DNA of 64,000 nucleotides from Halopseudomonas yangmingensis (GCF_900114825.1 NZ_FOUI01000011.1:1-64000), one strand, 5' to 3'. Shown: positions 1-10,200, counted from the first letter of the stretch. Notes: generated from the sequence alone by a model not told the origin. A program made the numbers and translations.

Positions 1-2
1 GA

Positions 3-275
3 GCGTTCCCCGCGTCCGCGGGGATGAACCGCCGTCCGCACAGGAAAAACGCGCCGAGCGGGCGCGTTCCCCGCGTCCGCGGGGATGAACCGTCAGTCCA
101 CCAGATTGTCTGGGAAGAGACCCAGCGTTCCCCGCGTCCGCGGGGATGAACCGTGTCACCTGGAGCATCTGGACAGCCTACAGCCGCGTTCCCCGCGTCC
201 GCGGGGATGAACCGGCTGCGTTCGGCAATACGCTGGCACTGCTGCGGCGTTCCCCGCGTCCGCGGGGATTAATGA
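3..275 (+). CRISPR. Type I-E CRISPR array, trailer end
   Basis: Five copies of a 29-base repeat start at 3, 64, 125, 186 and 247, an exact 61-base period. The four complete spacers are each 32 bases (32-63, 93-124, 154-185, 215-246). The repeat starts GCGTTCCCCGCG and ends GGGGATGAACCG and contains a CCCCGCG/CGCGGGG palindrome, as in type I-E (Cas6e) repeats. The first four copies are identical. The fifth matches for 23 bases and then diverges in the last six (TAATGA in place of GAACCG), so this is the leader-distal end and the array reads left to right. Bases 1-2 are the tail of another spacer or of the leader, so the array continues off the left edge together with any cas genes. Repeat class is from known families; spacer targets were not determined. 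Confidence 0.97.
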
Positions 276-339
276 CCAATAATCTGAGCTACCTGAGTTG
301 TGGCATGTTATTGGGCTGTTTTTGTAGCAGCGCCTTGCA
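276..339. other. CRISPR trailer / batD 3' junction
   Basis: Only 64 bases separate the degenerate last CRISPR repeat from the stop codon of batD, which arrives on the opposite strand. I see no coding sequence here and no clear hairpin followed by a T run in either direction. Transcripts of the array and of the Bat operon therefore converge with little insulation. Confidence 0.5.
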
Positions 340-2016
340 TCACTCCTGCGGATACAGCGTATCCAGCACCTGGCTCTGTTGCTGACGGGCCATTTCCTCG
401 CGTTTTTGTGCCTGAATCACCATTCGTACCGCACGCCACAGTGACTTGCCGCGCCAAGCGGTGTCGCTCTGGCCGAACAGGCAGGCATTCAGGTCGTCGA
501 GTGCTTCCCCTAGTTCTGCGTGTTGTTGGCTGAGGCCGATCAGTCCGTCGCTGTGCTGGCGGCGGGCCCAGGCTTCCAGCGCCTTGCGCGCGTCGGCTGG
601 CTGGTTGCTGCGGCAGGCTGCCTGCAGGTCGGTCAAGGGGTTGTTCTGGGTATCCAGCTCCAGATGTTCTTCTTCTTCGGGCAGCTCCAGTGCTTGCAGC
701 TGGCGACGGGTTCGCCATAGCTGCAGCAGGCTGGCGCCGAGGGCTACGCCGAGTAGCAGGGTTGCCAGCTGCCAGGGCCAGAGGCGAACGTTGCTTGTAT
801 GTGCAGGCTGGATGCCTGCCAATGCCGGGTCCTCACTGACTTGTCCGTCCTCGCTGATGATGCTCAGCGTGAGGGGTTCCAGCGTGGCTGTTTCAAGTTG
901 ATCGGTCAGGGTGTTCCACCAGGGCAGGCGTATTTCCGGAAGCTGGAACTGGCCGGCCTGCTGGGCGACCAGTGCTGCGCTGTCGGTGCGAATGCCGATA
1001 ATGCCGTACTCGTCGATTTGCTGCTCCAGCAGTGGCTGATCTGCGTATTGGCGCATTCCAGCCAGATCATCCAGGCGGCTGGCCAGTTCAGGCAGTTGGG
1101 CCGGACTCAGTCCGCGAGCCTGAACCAGCAATGAGCGGGTAAGGGGCTCGCCGGTAAGCAGGTCGAGTCCGGGGTCGGGTTGCCAGTTTTGCCGGAGTTG
1201 CACTTCGCGTGCTGGTAGCCATACGGCATTGGCCGGATAGCTGGGCGGAATGGGGCGTACTTCAATGCTTAATGAGGGTGAGCGTACCTGCACCAGTCGG
1301 CCGGTGCGCGGCGAGAAACGCTGGTCCGGATCGCGATCCTCCAGCACGTTGGCGCTGAATAGTTGGGAGGGAATATCCAGCAGGCCGCTGCGCTGGGGCC
1401 AGATGGCGTAGCGTACTTCGCTGACGCCATGACGGATGCCGTTGATGATCCGGGTGTACTGCTGCGGCTCACCCAGTCGCTGGACCCGCGCACCATCTAT
1501 TTCCAATCCGCTAAGGCTGTTGTCGTCATACAGTGAGACTGAATGGTAGATGCGCAGGGTCAACACCACCTGCGCCTGGACATAGGGGTGACGTTCGTCA
1601 ACTTCACTGTCAATAAATACCGGCGCCAGCACGGCGCTTCGGTCTTGGGCTGCCTGACTGGAACTGAGTACTTCGATGGCAATCGGGGCGCTGGCGGCAT
1701 CTTCGGCGACCAGGGCGGGGATTTCCAGTAACCCGCTGTGGCGTGGGAGGAGGGTGATGATCCAGCGGGTGACCGGCTGGTTGCGCCCCTCCAGACGTGA
1801 TACCAGGCTCAGTTGGCGAGTGCCTTGCACCTCGAAGTCCTGCTCCAGTGGTGTCAGATCGGGGCGATTCAGCCGGCTGCTCGCAGGGCTTTCCAGGGTC
1901 AGTTCGAGGGTATCGCCCTCGACCAGCCGGGTGCGGTCGACGCTGGCCTCCAGCGACGCCTGTGCCAGGCCCGGCAGGCACAGTAACAGCAGCAATAGCA
2001 GTCGTCCCAGGGTCAC
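340..2016 (-). CDS. batD: BatD-type membrane protein
   Basis: This 558-residue protein is the last gene of a MoxR/Bat operon. Residues 1-20 form a leucine-rich signal peptide ending at AQA. A long extracytoplasmic beta-rich region of the BatD ('oxygen tolerance') family follows, with one membrane segment near residues 411-432 and a charged cytoplasmic tail. The start codon is GTG, and its GTGA overlaps the stop of the upstream batB by four bases, which implies translational coupling. BatD proteins are thought to act with the VWA proteins BatA and BatB in the envelope; the biochemical role is not established. The assignment rests on the position after BatA/BatB and the overall architecture. 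Confidence 0.85.
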   Translation of the reverse strand: MTLGRLLLLLLLCLPGLAQASLEASVDRTRLVEGDTLELTLESPASSRLNRPDLTPLEQDFEVQGTRQLSLVSRLEGRNQPVTRWIITLLPRHSGLLEIPALVAEDAASAPIAIEVLSSSQAAQDRSAVLAPVFIDSEVDERHPYVQAQVVLTLRIYHSVSLYDDNSLSGLEIDGARVQRLGEPQQYTRIINGIRHGVSEVRYAIWPQRSGLLDIPSQLFSANVLEDRDPDQRFSPRTGRLVQVRSPSLSIEVRPIPPSYPANAVWLPAREVQLRQNWQPDPGLDLLTGEPLTRSLLVQARGLSPAQLPELASRLDDLAGMRQYADQPLLEQQIDEYGIIGIRTDSAALVAQQAGQFQLPEIRLPWWNTLTDQLETATLEPLTLSIISEDGQVSEDPALAGIQPAHTSNVRLWPWQLATLLLGVALGASLLQLWRTRRQLQALELPEEEEHLELDTQNNPLTDLQAACRSNQPADARKALEAWARRQHSDGLIGLSQQHAELGEALDDLNACLFGQSDTAWRGKSLWRAVRMVIQAQKREEMARQQQSQVLDTLYPQE

Positions 2017-3755
2017 TCGTGATGCTCCAGATACTGGTGAAGAAACTTGCGTCGCAGCAGCTCTGCCGGGTTGTCCTCAATGCTGTCAAGCCATTGCTGC
2101 ATGGCTTGCTGGCGTTCCCGTTGCAAGGCGTCGGGTGGCTGAGCGGTATTGCCGGCCGCAGCGGGTTGCAGGGCTTCGCCCGTGGCCCCTGCCGGTTCCG
2201 TCTGGCTGTTGTTGTTACTCTCGGCAGTGCCGCTGCTGCTGGTTTCTTCTGTGGCCGGCGTCTGGTTGCTGCTGGTTGTGCTGTCTGTCTGCGCGGGCGT
2301 GGGGTTGGCCGGTTGCGTGGCGTCCTGATCGTGCGGCGCCGGGCCCGAGGGGCTGCTTTCTGTGGCCTTGCTGTCGGCTGTTTGCTCTTCTGCACGCTGC
2401 GCTTCCAGCCAGGCTTCCACCCGGCTGCGGTTGTGTCTGGCGATACGCAGGTCGGGGGCGCGGGTCAATGCCTGCTCAAAAGACTCCAGTGCTGCTTCGT
2501 AGTATCCGTCCATGGCCAGTGCAGTGCCAAGGTTGGCGTGGTGCTCAGCAATGTCAGGCTGTTGCTGGACCAGTACGCGATACTGCTCGATGGCGCGTGG
2601 CATATCGGCTGCCTGATACCAGGCCCAGGCTCGCCAGGCCGGATCCTCGAAGCGTCTGGCAGCGGTGGCGGGATCGGTGTCGAGCAGTTGCATGGCCTGC
2701 TGGTCAGGCCGTTGCCACAAATCCTTCCAACTCAGGGCTTCGGCCGGCACGGGCAGTAGCCCGGCACACAGCACCAGTCCCAGCCAGCCGCGACGGTAGC
2801 CCAGTGCGGCTATCGGCAGGAGTAGCAACAGCAGCCAGTGGCTTTGTTCAGTCAAGGTCTGGCTGATGGTCGTGCTGTCTATGCCGGCGCTGCGCAGGGG
2901 GGGTAGCAGTTGGTTGAGGTCGCTGTTGTCAAGGGTCAGTCCGTGATAGCGAGCACCATGCCGGCGCAGGGTGCTGGCCAGTTGTTTGGCATCCAGTCGC
3001 GGCAGCAGGATTCGCCCTTGTTCGTCGCGCAGGAACCCGCCGTCGGCCAGCGCCACGGGTGAGCCTTCAGCACTGCCGATGCCAAGCACCGCCAGTCGCG
3101 ATCCCAGTTCGGCAGCCTGCTGGTCCAGTGCCTGCAGGGCCTTGTCGTCGACACCTGAGGTGATCAGTAGAATGCTCGACCGGCGCGGTGGCCTGCCGCT
3201 GAGCATCTGCCGCGCAATCTGCAGGCCGGGTTCCAGCGCCTGTCCATCGATGGGCATGATGTCAGGATGCAAACCACGCAGCAGATTGCTCAGGGTTTCG
3301 GCATCCTGTGTCAGCGGAGCAACCCGGTGAGCGCTGCCGGCGTATACCACCAGTCCGGTTTCCAGATCATTGCGTTGCAGCAGATCTTCTATCTTGCGAA
3401 TGGCACGCTGCAGGCGCTCCGGTTTGATATCGGTCGCCAGCATGGCGCGCGACATATCCAGCACCACGACCACCGCATGGGCTTCGGCTCGCAATCCCTG
3501 AGGCTGTCCGGCAGGGACGGAGGGCCCGGACAGGGCAATAACCGCCAGCATCCAGCCGCCAGCCAACAGCCACCAGCGTCCGCGATGCTGGGCGGTCGTG
3601 TTGCTCAACAGTACCTGGGCGACAGTCTCGGGCAGCAGTCTGGCCCAGCCGCTGTGACTGGTTCCCTGTCTGTACAGCAGCCAGCTGAGCACAGCCGGCA
3701 GCGGGAGCAGGAGCAGCCACGCGGGGCGGGCAAGGTGCAGCATTATTTCAGGCAT
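2013..3755 (-). CDS. batB: BatB-like VWA protein with C-terminal TPR repeats
   Basis: The protein has 580 residues. Two membrane segments near residues 10-28 and 62-78 precede a von Willebrand A domain (about 94-285). A further hydrophobic pair lies near 305-335, then two or three TPR-like helices (about 365-450), a Gln/Ser/Thr/Pro-rich linker, and a C-terminal segment ending in YLEHHE. This is the BatB+BatC fusion layout common in gammaproteobacteria. The MIDAS start reads D100-M-S-R-A, so the usual third residue of DxSxS is Ala; metal binding may be altered. It overlaps batA by eight bases and batD by four. TPRs suggest a protein-docking role on the cytoplasmic or periplasmic face. Confidence 0.87.
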   Translation of the reverse strand: MPEIMLHLARPAWLLLLPLPAVLSWLLYRQGTSHSGWARLLPETVAQVLLSNTTAQHRGRWWLLAGGWMLAVIALSGPSVPAGQPQGLRAEAHAVVVVLDMSRAMLATDIKPERLQRAIRKIEDLLQRNDLETGLVVYAGSAHRVAPLTQDAETLSNLLRGLHPDIMPIDGQALEPGLQIARQMLSGRPPRRSSILLITSGVDDKALQALDQQAAELGSRLAVLGIGSAEGSPVALADGGFLRDEQGRILLPRLDAKQLASTLRRHGARYHGLTLDNSDLNQLLPPLRSAGIDSTTISQTLTEQSHWLLLLLLPIAALGYRRGWLGLVLCAGLLPVPAEALSWKDLWQRPDQQAMQLLDTDPATAARRFEDPAWRAWAWYQAADMPRAIEQYRVLVQQQPDIAEHHANLGTALAMDGYYEAALESFEQALTRAPDLRIARHNRSRVEAWLEAQRAEEQTADSKATESSPSGPAPHDQDATQPANPTPAQTDSTTSSNQTPATEETSSSGTAESNNNSQTEPAGATGEALQPAAAGNTAQPPDALQRERQQAMQQWLDSIEDNPAELLRRKFLHQYLEHHE

Positions 3756-4746
3756 GCAGTTGCTCCGGTCGCAGGCGGGTGATCGCCAGCCCCAGACTGA
3801 TCAGCAGAGCCAGTCCTAGAGGCCAGTGCTGTAACGGTCGTGTGTCGTAGCGGGGGCGATCGGCGCGCAGTGCCGGTTCAAGTTGGTCAAGACGCCGGTA
3901 GATGGCCGTCATGCTCTGGTTATCGGTGGCGCGAAAATATTCACCGCCGGTGATGGCAGCAATATCCCGCAAAGCAGGTTCGTCGAGATCGATGGAAGGG
4001 TCGCCACTGAATGCCAGCAGCGATGTGTTGCTGCTGGCGGTGTGGCTGCCGACGCCAATGGTGAAAATACGCACGTTGTTCTCGGCGGCCATTTGTGCCG
4101 CCTGGCGTGGCTGCAGGCTGCCGCTGGTATTGGCACCATCAGTAATAAGTATCAGGGTTCGGCTGCTGGATGGCTGGTCGTGAAGACGGCGGATCGCCAA
4201 ACCGATGGCATCGCCGATTGCAGTCTGTTGCCCGGCGAGTCCGATAAAGGTTTCGTCAAGCCAGGTGCGCACGCTGTCGTGGTCCAGGGTCAAGGGAGCC
4301 TGAACGTAGGCCTGAGTACCAAACAGGATGAGCCCCAGCCGGTCGCCATGACGTTGCTGGATGAAGGTGTCCAGCAGGCTTTTCACCAGCGTCAGGCGAT
4401 CCACGGTTTGTCCGTCAAGTTGCATGTCATGGATTGTCATGCTGCCGGACAGGTCTACTGCCAACAGCATGTCGCGGCCACTGAGCTCCGGTGTCAGCGG
4501 ATCGCCAAGCCAGTGAGGCCGGGCAGCTGCGAGCAACAGCAGGAACCAGATCAACAGCAGGGGCCAGCGCCGCCCCGGATTGATGTGCTGGCTGATGCCG
4601 CGGTGGGTCTGCGGTAACTGCTGCAGCCGGCGGATGAAACTGACCTGTAGCGCTGGCGCGTCGGTGGCAGCGGCGGGCAGCAACTTGCGCAGCAGCCAGG
4701 GTAAGGGTGCCAACAGGAAAATCCACGGCCAATGCAGCTCAGGCAT
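3748..4746 (-). CDS. batA: BatA-like membrane VWA protein
   Basis: The protein has 332 residues. An N-terminal hydrophobic segment (about 8-24) and a second at about 60-76 precede a VWA domain with an intact MIDAS, D98-L-S-G-S102. Further VWA features are a threonine in the metal-loop region and the ITDGANTSG motif. A C-terminal membrane helix lies near 306-323. This topology (two N-terminal helices, VWA, one C-terminal helix) is that of the BatA/aerotolerance family. The gene overlaps its upstream neighbour (DUF4381) and downstream batB by eight bases each, so the Bat proteins are probably made in fixed ratio. It probably works with the MoxR ATPase in envelope protein maturation; this is inferred from the family. 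Confidence 0.88.
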   Translation of the reverse strand: MPELHWPWIFLLAPLPWLLRKLLPAAATDAPALQVSFIRRLQQLPQTHRGISQHINPGRRWPLLLIWFLLLLAAARPHWLGDPLTPELSGRDMLLAVDLSGSMTIHDMQLDGQTVDRLTLVKSLLDTFIQQRHGDRLGLILFGTQAYVQAPLTLDHDSVRTWLDETFIGLAGQQTAIGDAIGLAIRRLHDQPSSSRTLILITDGANTSGSLQPRQAAQMAAENNVRIFTIGVGSHTASSNTSLLAFSGDPSIDLDEPALRDIAAITGGEYFRATDNQSMTAIYRRLDQLEPALRADRPRYDTRPLQHWPLGLALLISLGLAITRLRPEQLHA

Positions 4747-5200
4747 GGTTGTGCCTCAGCCAGCGTTGCAGTTCAAACAGCAGCCGCTGCCGCTGCGCAC
4801 CGTCCAGCGGGCAGTCTGGAGCGTAGCCGCCGCTGGCCAAGGGGGCCAGCAGGTCGCGGCGCGGTGACGGATAGGTACTGCACAGGTAGTCCACCCAGGC
4901 CTGGCCATGCAGCAACAGGGCCTGATTCTGGCCGCGTGTTTTCAGCCAGCGCTTGAGCAGGGTGTTGATGGCGGTTATCCACTCGGCACCGGGCAGATCA
5001 TGATTGATTGCGCCCAGAATGCGCATTGCTCGCCGCCGGCGCTGCTGGAGGCGTCTCCAGGCAAGCAGGGCGACCGGAAGCAACAGGGCCAGCAGTAGCA
5101 GCAAGCCGAGCAGCAGCCACCAGCCTGGGGCAGGGGGCCACCAGCTGGGTGCTGGCGGGGCGGCAGGGTGGATCAGGGACTGGGCCAGAGGGGTGCTCAT
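4739..5200 (-). CDS. DUF4381 domain protein of the Bat operon
   Basis: This 153-residue protein has a single membrane helix near residues 28-50 (a run of Leu/Val/Ala). A basic RRLQQRRRR stretch follows on the predicted cytoplasmic side, then a soluble C-terminal domain with conserved Trp residues. The size, topology and place between DUF58 and BatA fit the DUF4381 family, which accompanies MoxR/DUF58/BatA genes in pseudomonads. Its ATG overlaps the stop of the DUF58 gene in an ATGA. No catalytic motif is visible. It may be an anchor or adaptor for the MoxR complex, but that is inference. Confidence 0.8.
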   Translation of the reverse strand: MSTPLAQSLIHPAAPPAPSWWPPAPGWWLLLGLLLLLALLLPVALLAWRRLQQRRRRAMRILGAINHDLPGAEWITAINTLLKRWLKTRGQNQALLLHGQAWVDYLCSTYPSPRRDLLAPLASGGYAPDCPLDGAQRQRLLFELQRWLRHNHA

Positions 5201-6144
5201 CGCCGGCCCCGTAGCAGCTGTGAGGACAGTAGCGGATCCAGCTGTTGCCAGCCGTGGCTGCAGGTGTCGAGCAATTGCAGATTGCAGCGTAGCCGCCTGG
5301 CCAGTTGCTGCCAGCTGGCCTGCCGTTGCTGGAACTGTTTGCGCCAGGCGTCACGCAGGGTGGCGTCCTGACTGTTCAGCAGCAGACGTTGCTGGTTGTC
5401 GCAGAAGGCCAGTTCGCCGGCTGTTGGCAGTTCTGCTTCCAGGGGGTCATGTACCGGCAGCAGGATCAGGTCGTTGTGTGCGGCAAGCGGAATCAGCAAG
5501 TTGGCTTGCAGTTGCTCGATGGCGGCGTGGTCGCAAACCAGGTGCACCAGGCTGCCCGGGCGAACAACTTCGCGGCCGTGGCGCAGGGCCAGGTTGACAG
5601 GTTCGATAGCAGCGTCGTTCAGCGTTGCCGGAGCCAGTTTCTGGTTGGCTTCGAGCAGCCGCGAGAGCAGTTGCAGCAGCGCCTGGCGGCTACGGCGAGG
5701 GCGTATTTCGTGGCATTCACCCGGCGCGAAGATCATCCCGCCGATACGGTCGTTGTCCAGCAGGGCATTCCACGCCAGCAGGGCGCAGGCTTCGGCAGCC
5801 ACGGTGGATTTCATCAGACCGGTGGATGACAGCAGCAGGCGGCTGCTCTGTTCGCAGATGATGAAAACCGGCCGTTCGCGTTCCTCGTTGAATACCTTGG
5901 TGTGCACCCGGTGGCTGCGAGCGGTCACGCGCCAGTCGATGGTTCGAATGTCGTCACCGGGCAGGTAGGGGCGCACCTGATCGAAGTCCACGCCCCTCCC
6001 GCGCAGGCGCGAATACTGGCGTCCGGTCAGCTGGCCGCTGCGCCTGCTGCGCGATTGCAGGTGGACATGCTGGCAATGCTGCCTGATCTGTAGCAATTGC
6101 TCCAGATTCAGAAACGGCGCCTGGTCATGCAGCGCATTCAGCAT
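5197..6144 (-). CDS. DUF58 domain protein (VWA-like)
   Basis: The 315-residue protein has no membrane segment. The DUF58 signature, a region reading VRPYLPGDDIRTIDWR at residues 57-72, is intact. Downstream lies a degenerate VWA-like fold starting at residues 90-100 (FIICEQSSRLL). DUF58 proteins are usually encoded immediately after a MoxR AAA+ ATPase, as here: the MoxR stop codon lies five bases upstream of this start. They are regarded as partners or substrates of the ATPase. The gene overlaps the next one by four bases. Confidence 0.88.
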   Translation of the reverse strand: MLNALHDQAPFLNLEQLLQIRQHCQHVHLQSRSRRSGQLTGRQYSRLRGRGVDFDQVRPYLPGDDIRTIDWRVTARSHRVHTKVFNEERERPVFIICEQSSRLLLSSTGLMKSTVAAEACALLAWNALLDNDRIGGMIFAPGECHEIRPRRSRQALLQLLSRLLEANQKLAPATLNDAAIEPVNLALRHGREVVRPGSLVHLVCDHAAIEQLQANLLIPLAAHNDLILLPVHDPLEAELPTAGELAFCDNQQRLLLNSQDATLRDAWRKQFQQRQASWQQLARRLRCNLQLLDTCSHGWQQLDPLLSSQLLRGRR

Positions 6145-6149
6145 CGATG

Positions 6150-7109
6150 TCAGACCACCGCGACGGATTCGACCAGCAGGCCAATGGTGCGGTCGGCATC
6201 CACACCTTCGGCCTCGGCCTCGAAACTGAGGATCAGACGGTGACGCAACACGTCATGCACCACCGCCTGAACATCTTCGGGGCTGACGAAGTCGCGCCCG
6301 GCCAGCCAGGCGTGCGCGCGGGCGCAGTGATCCAGTGCAATGGTGCCACGCGGACTGGCACCCAGCTCAATCCATTCGGCCAGTTGCGGGTGGTATTGCT
6401 GGGGTTTGCGGGTGGCCATGATCAACTGGATCAGGTATTCCTCCACTGCATCGGCCATAAACAGGTCAAGCACCTCGCGGCGTGCCCGGAATATTGCTTC
6501 CTGGCTGACCTGAGGCGCCGCGCAGGGTGGCTCACCTCGTGCCTCGCCGCGCGCCAGATGCAGAATCTGGCGCTCCAGCGCGGCATCCGGAAAGCCGATA
6601 CGTACATGCATCAGAAAACGGTCGAGCTGGGCTTCCGGTAGCGGGTAGGTGCCCTCCTGCTCGATAGGGTTCTGTGTCGCCATCACCATAAACAGCTCGG
6701 GCAGCGGATAGGTTTGCCGCCCGATACTGACCTGACGTTCCGCCATCGCCTCGAGTAATGCCGACTGCACCTTGGCCGGTGCCCGGTTGATCTCGTCGGC
6801 CAGCACCAGATGATGGAAGATCGGCCCCTGCTGGAAACTGAAGCTGGCGGTTTCCGGGCGATAGATTTCGGTGCCGGTGATATCTGCCGGCAGCAGGTCG
6901 GGAGTGAACTGGATGCGGTGGAAGTCCGCGTCGATCCCTTCGGACAGCGCCTTGATCGCCTTGGTCTTGGCCAGGCCGGGAGCTCCTTCGACCAGCATAT
7001 GCCCGCCGGCCAACAGACAGATAAGCATCCGGTCAATCAGTTGTTCCTGACCAAATATCTGCTTGCCCATGTAATGCTTGAGCTGGAGCAAGGCTTCACG
7101 GTGGGGCAT
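6150..7109 (-). CDS. MoxR-family AAA+ ATPase
   Basis: The 319-residue cytoplasmic ATPase is the first gene of the Bat operon. Walker A is G-A-P-G-L-A-K-T (residues 42-49). Walker B is the LVLADEINRAP stretch near residue 105, followed by sensor-1 region MATQNPIEQEGTYPLPEAQLDRF, typical of MoxR proteins. MoxR ATPases act as chaperones that insert cofactors or metals or assemble complexes, usually with VWA proteins encoded next to them. The ATG at 7109 is the only early start. The gene is divergent from gdhB, with about 130 bases between them to hold both promoters. Confidence 0.92.
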   Translation of the reverse strand: MPHREALLQLKHYMGKQIFGQEQLIDRMLICLLAGGHMLVEGAPGLAKTKAIKALSEGIDADFHRIQFTPDLLPADITGTEIYRPETASFSFQQGPIFHHLVLADEINRAPAKVQSALLEAMAERQVSIGRQTYPLPELFMVMATQNPIEQEGTYPLPEAQLDRFLMHVRIGFPDAALERQILHLARGEARGEPPCAAPQVSQEAIFRARREVLDLFMADAVEEYLIQLIMATRKPQQYHPQLAEWIELGASPRGTIALDHCARAHAWLAGRDFVSPEDVQAVVHDVLRHRLILSFEAEAEGVDADRTIGLLVESVAVV

Positions 7110-7238
7110 GGACTATCTTCCTGTTTGTAACGACGGGGGGCGCATGGACGCTGACGGTCGATGGGCTAGACTAACCGCATCGCTGCCCCTTTGAAATCAG
7201 CCGCCGGCCTCGACCGTGCGGCCACTACCGGAGGTACT

Positions 7239-10200
7239 ATGGCCCTGATCATGGCACAGACCCGCAAAGAGTTCATCGACCAGTTGCAGCAACGACTGCA
7301 CCCGCTGGCGGAGTCCGCCGAGGCCGATAGCCTGTGCCGCTTTGCCGAGGCGTTTTTCGGGATAGTCGCGCTGGAGGAGTTGCAACAGCGTCAGGATAGC
7401 GATCTGCTGGGCTGCACGCTGTCATTCTGGCGTTTCCTGCAGCAGTTGCCGCAGGCCGAAGGCACGTTGCGGGTATTCAATCCGGATACCCGGCAGCATG
7501 GCTGGCAGTCGACCCATAGCGTTGTCGAGATACTGCATCCTGATCAGCCGTTTCTGGTCGATTCGGTGCGCATGGCGCTGAACCAGCAGGGCTATGCCAT
7601 CCACACACTGCAGAACAGTGTGATTGCGGTGCGTCGTGACAGCGACGGCCAATTGCTCGAACTGCTGGACAGCATGGACGAGACGGCAAGCCATGAATCG
7701 CTGATGTATATCGAGATCGACCGCTGCGCGACCCAGGCCGAGATGCGTGCGCTGCAGACCGACCTGCAGCAGGCGCTGGCCCAAGTGCGCGCGGTGGTGG
7801 CTGATTTTACCCCCATGCGTGCGCGCGTTGCTGATCTGCAGAAAGCGCTGGATGGGCCGGCCTTTGCCTGGTATCCGGCCGCGCAGCGCGCTGAGGCACA
7901 GGCCTTTCTGCAGTGGCTGCAGGACGATCACTTTACCTTTATGGGCTATGAGTGCTTCGCGATTGCCGAGGGGCTGGGCGAGCAGCGCCTGGGGATTCGG
8001 CCCGACAGCCGCCTGGGTCTGTGTGCCAGCGATCCGCTGGAGGACGACCTCGACGGCCTGCCGCAACCGGTGCTGGATTACCTGCAACAGCCGCTGTTGC
8101 TGTCGTTTGCCAAGGCCTCGCGGGTCAGCCGGGTGCATCGCCCGACCTATCCCGATTATGTCTCGTTGCGTGAAGTGGATGCCGAGGGCCGGGTGCTGCT
8201 TGAGCACCGCTTTATGGGCCTGTACACCGCACGGGTCTACAGCGACAGCGTCGAGCAGATTCCCTGGTTGCGGCGCAAGGTTGCCGATGTACGGGAATCG
8301 ATAGGTTTTCGTGGCGGCAGTCACCTCGACAAAGCCTTGCGCCAATTGCTGCAGGTGCTGCCCCGTGATGACCTGTTCCAGATGTCTCCTCTGCAGTTGC
8401 AGGATACCGCGCGCGGCATAGTGCAGATCCAGGAACGCAGTCAGGTCCGGCTGTTTATGCGGCGTGGCAACTACGGGCGCTTCTGGTATTGCCTGGTGTT
8501 TGTGCCGCGCGAGATCTATTCGACCGCGATCCGGGTAAAGATCGAGCAGGTGCTGATGAAGCGCCTGCAGGCCAGCGAGTGCCAGTTCTGGACCTTCTTC
8601 TCCGAGTCGGTACTGGCCCGCACCCAACTCATTCTGCGCGTCGACCCGCGCCAGCAGCTGGACATAGACCCCGTGAAGATCGAACAGGAAGTGATTCAGG
8701 CCTGCCGCAGCTGGCAGGACGATTTTGCCGCGCGCCTGCATGACAGCCTCGGCGAGGCGCGCGCCACCGAACTGTTGGTGGAGTTTGCCGGCGGTTTTCC
8801 GCCCGGTTACAGCGACCGTTTCACCCCGGCCAGCGGGGTGGTGGATTTGCAACACCTGCTGGAACTGACCCCGGAGCGGCCGCTGCAGATGAGCTTCTAC
8901 CAGCCGCTGGCGCAGGCCGCCGGGGTGCTGCACTGCAAGCTCTATCACCTGGGCGAGCCGCTGCCGCTGTCGGATGTCATGCCGATCCTGGAGAATCTGG
9001 GGCTACGGGTGCTCGGCGAGTTTCCGTTCCGCCTCAATCACCGCGATGGTCGCCAGTACTGGATTCATGACTTCGAATTTACCTTTGCCGACCAGCGCGG
9101 GCTGGATATCCAGCAGGTCAACCAGCTCTGCCGTGATGCCTTTCTGGCGGTCTGGCACGGCCAGGCGGAGAACGATGCGTTCAACCGGCTGGTGTTGCTG
9201 GCGGCCATGTCCTGGCGCGACGTCAGCCTGCTGCGTGCCTTCGGTCGCTACCTCAAGCAGATCCGCCTGGGCTTCGAGTTGCCCTATATCGCCGCGACCC
9301 TGGCCAACCATGCGGATATTGCCCGCGAGCTGGTCAGGCTGTTCCGTACCCGCTTCTATCTGGCGCGCAAGCTGTCGGCGGAGGATCTACAGGACAAGCA
9401 GCAGAAGCTGGAACAGGCGATCCTGCAAGCGCTGGACGCGGTGGCCGTGCTCAACGAGGACCGCATCCTGCGGCGCTGTCTGGACCTGATCAAGGCCTGC
9501 CTGCGCAGCAACTTCTACCAGCCGGATGCCCAAGGCAAGGCCAAGGACTACATCAGCTTCAAGTTCGATCCGCAGGCGATTCCCGACCTGCCGCTGCCAC
9601 GCCCGATGTTCGAGATTTTCGTCTATTCGCCACGGGTCGAGGGTGTGCATCTGCGCGGCGGCAAGGTGGCGCGTGGCGGCCTGCGCTGGTCGGATCGCGA
9701 GGAGGATTACCGTACCGAGGTGCTCGGGCTGGTCAAGGCCCAGCAGGTGAAGAACGCCGTGATTGTGCCGGTCGGTGCCAAGGGCGGTTTTGTGCCGCGC
9801 CGGCTGCCGGTGGGTGGCAGCCGTGACGAGATTCAGCAGGAGGCAATTGCTTGCTACCGGCTGTTTATTCAGGGGCTGCTGGATATCACCGACAATCTGG
9901 TGGAGGGTGCCGTGGTCCCGCCGGAGAGCGTGGTGCGGCATGATGGCGACGACCCCTATCTGGTGGTGGCGGCCGACAAGGGCACCGCGACCTTCTCCGA
10001 TATCGCCAACCAGATCGCCGCCAGCTATGGCTTCTGGCTGGGCGACGCCTTTGCCTCTGGCGGCTCGGCCGGCTATGACCACAAGAAGATGGGCATTACT
10101 GCGAGCGGTGCCTGGGTTTCGGTACAGCGGCACTTCCGCGAGCTGGGCATCAATGTGCAGGAAGACCCGATCAGCGTGCTGGGCATTGGTGACATGGCCG

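Noticed and set aside
146-385. Open frame through the CRISPR repeats
   Set aside because: It exists only because the 61-base period leaves it open for a while; it contains translated repeats and no homology.
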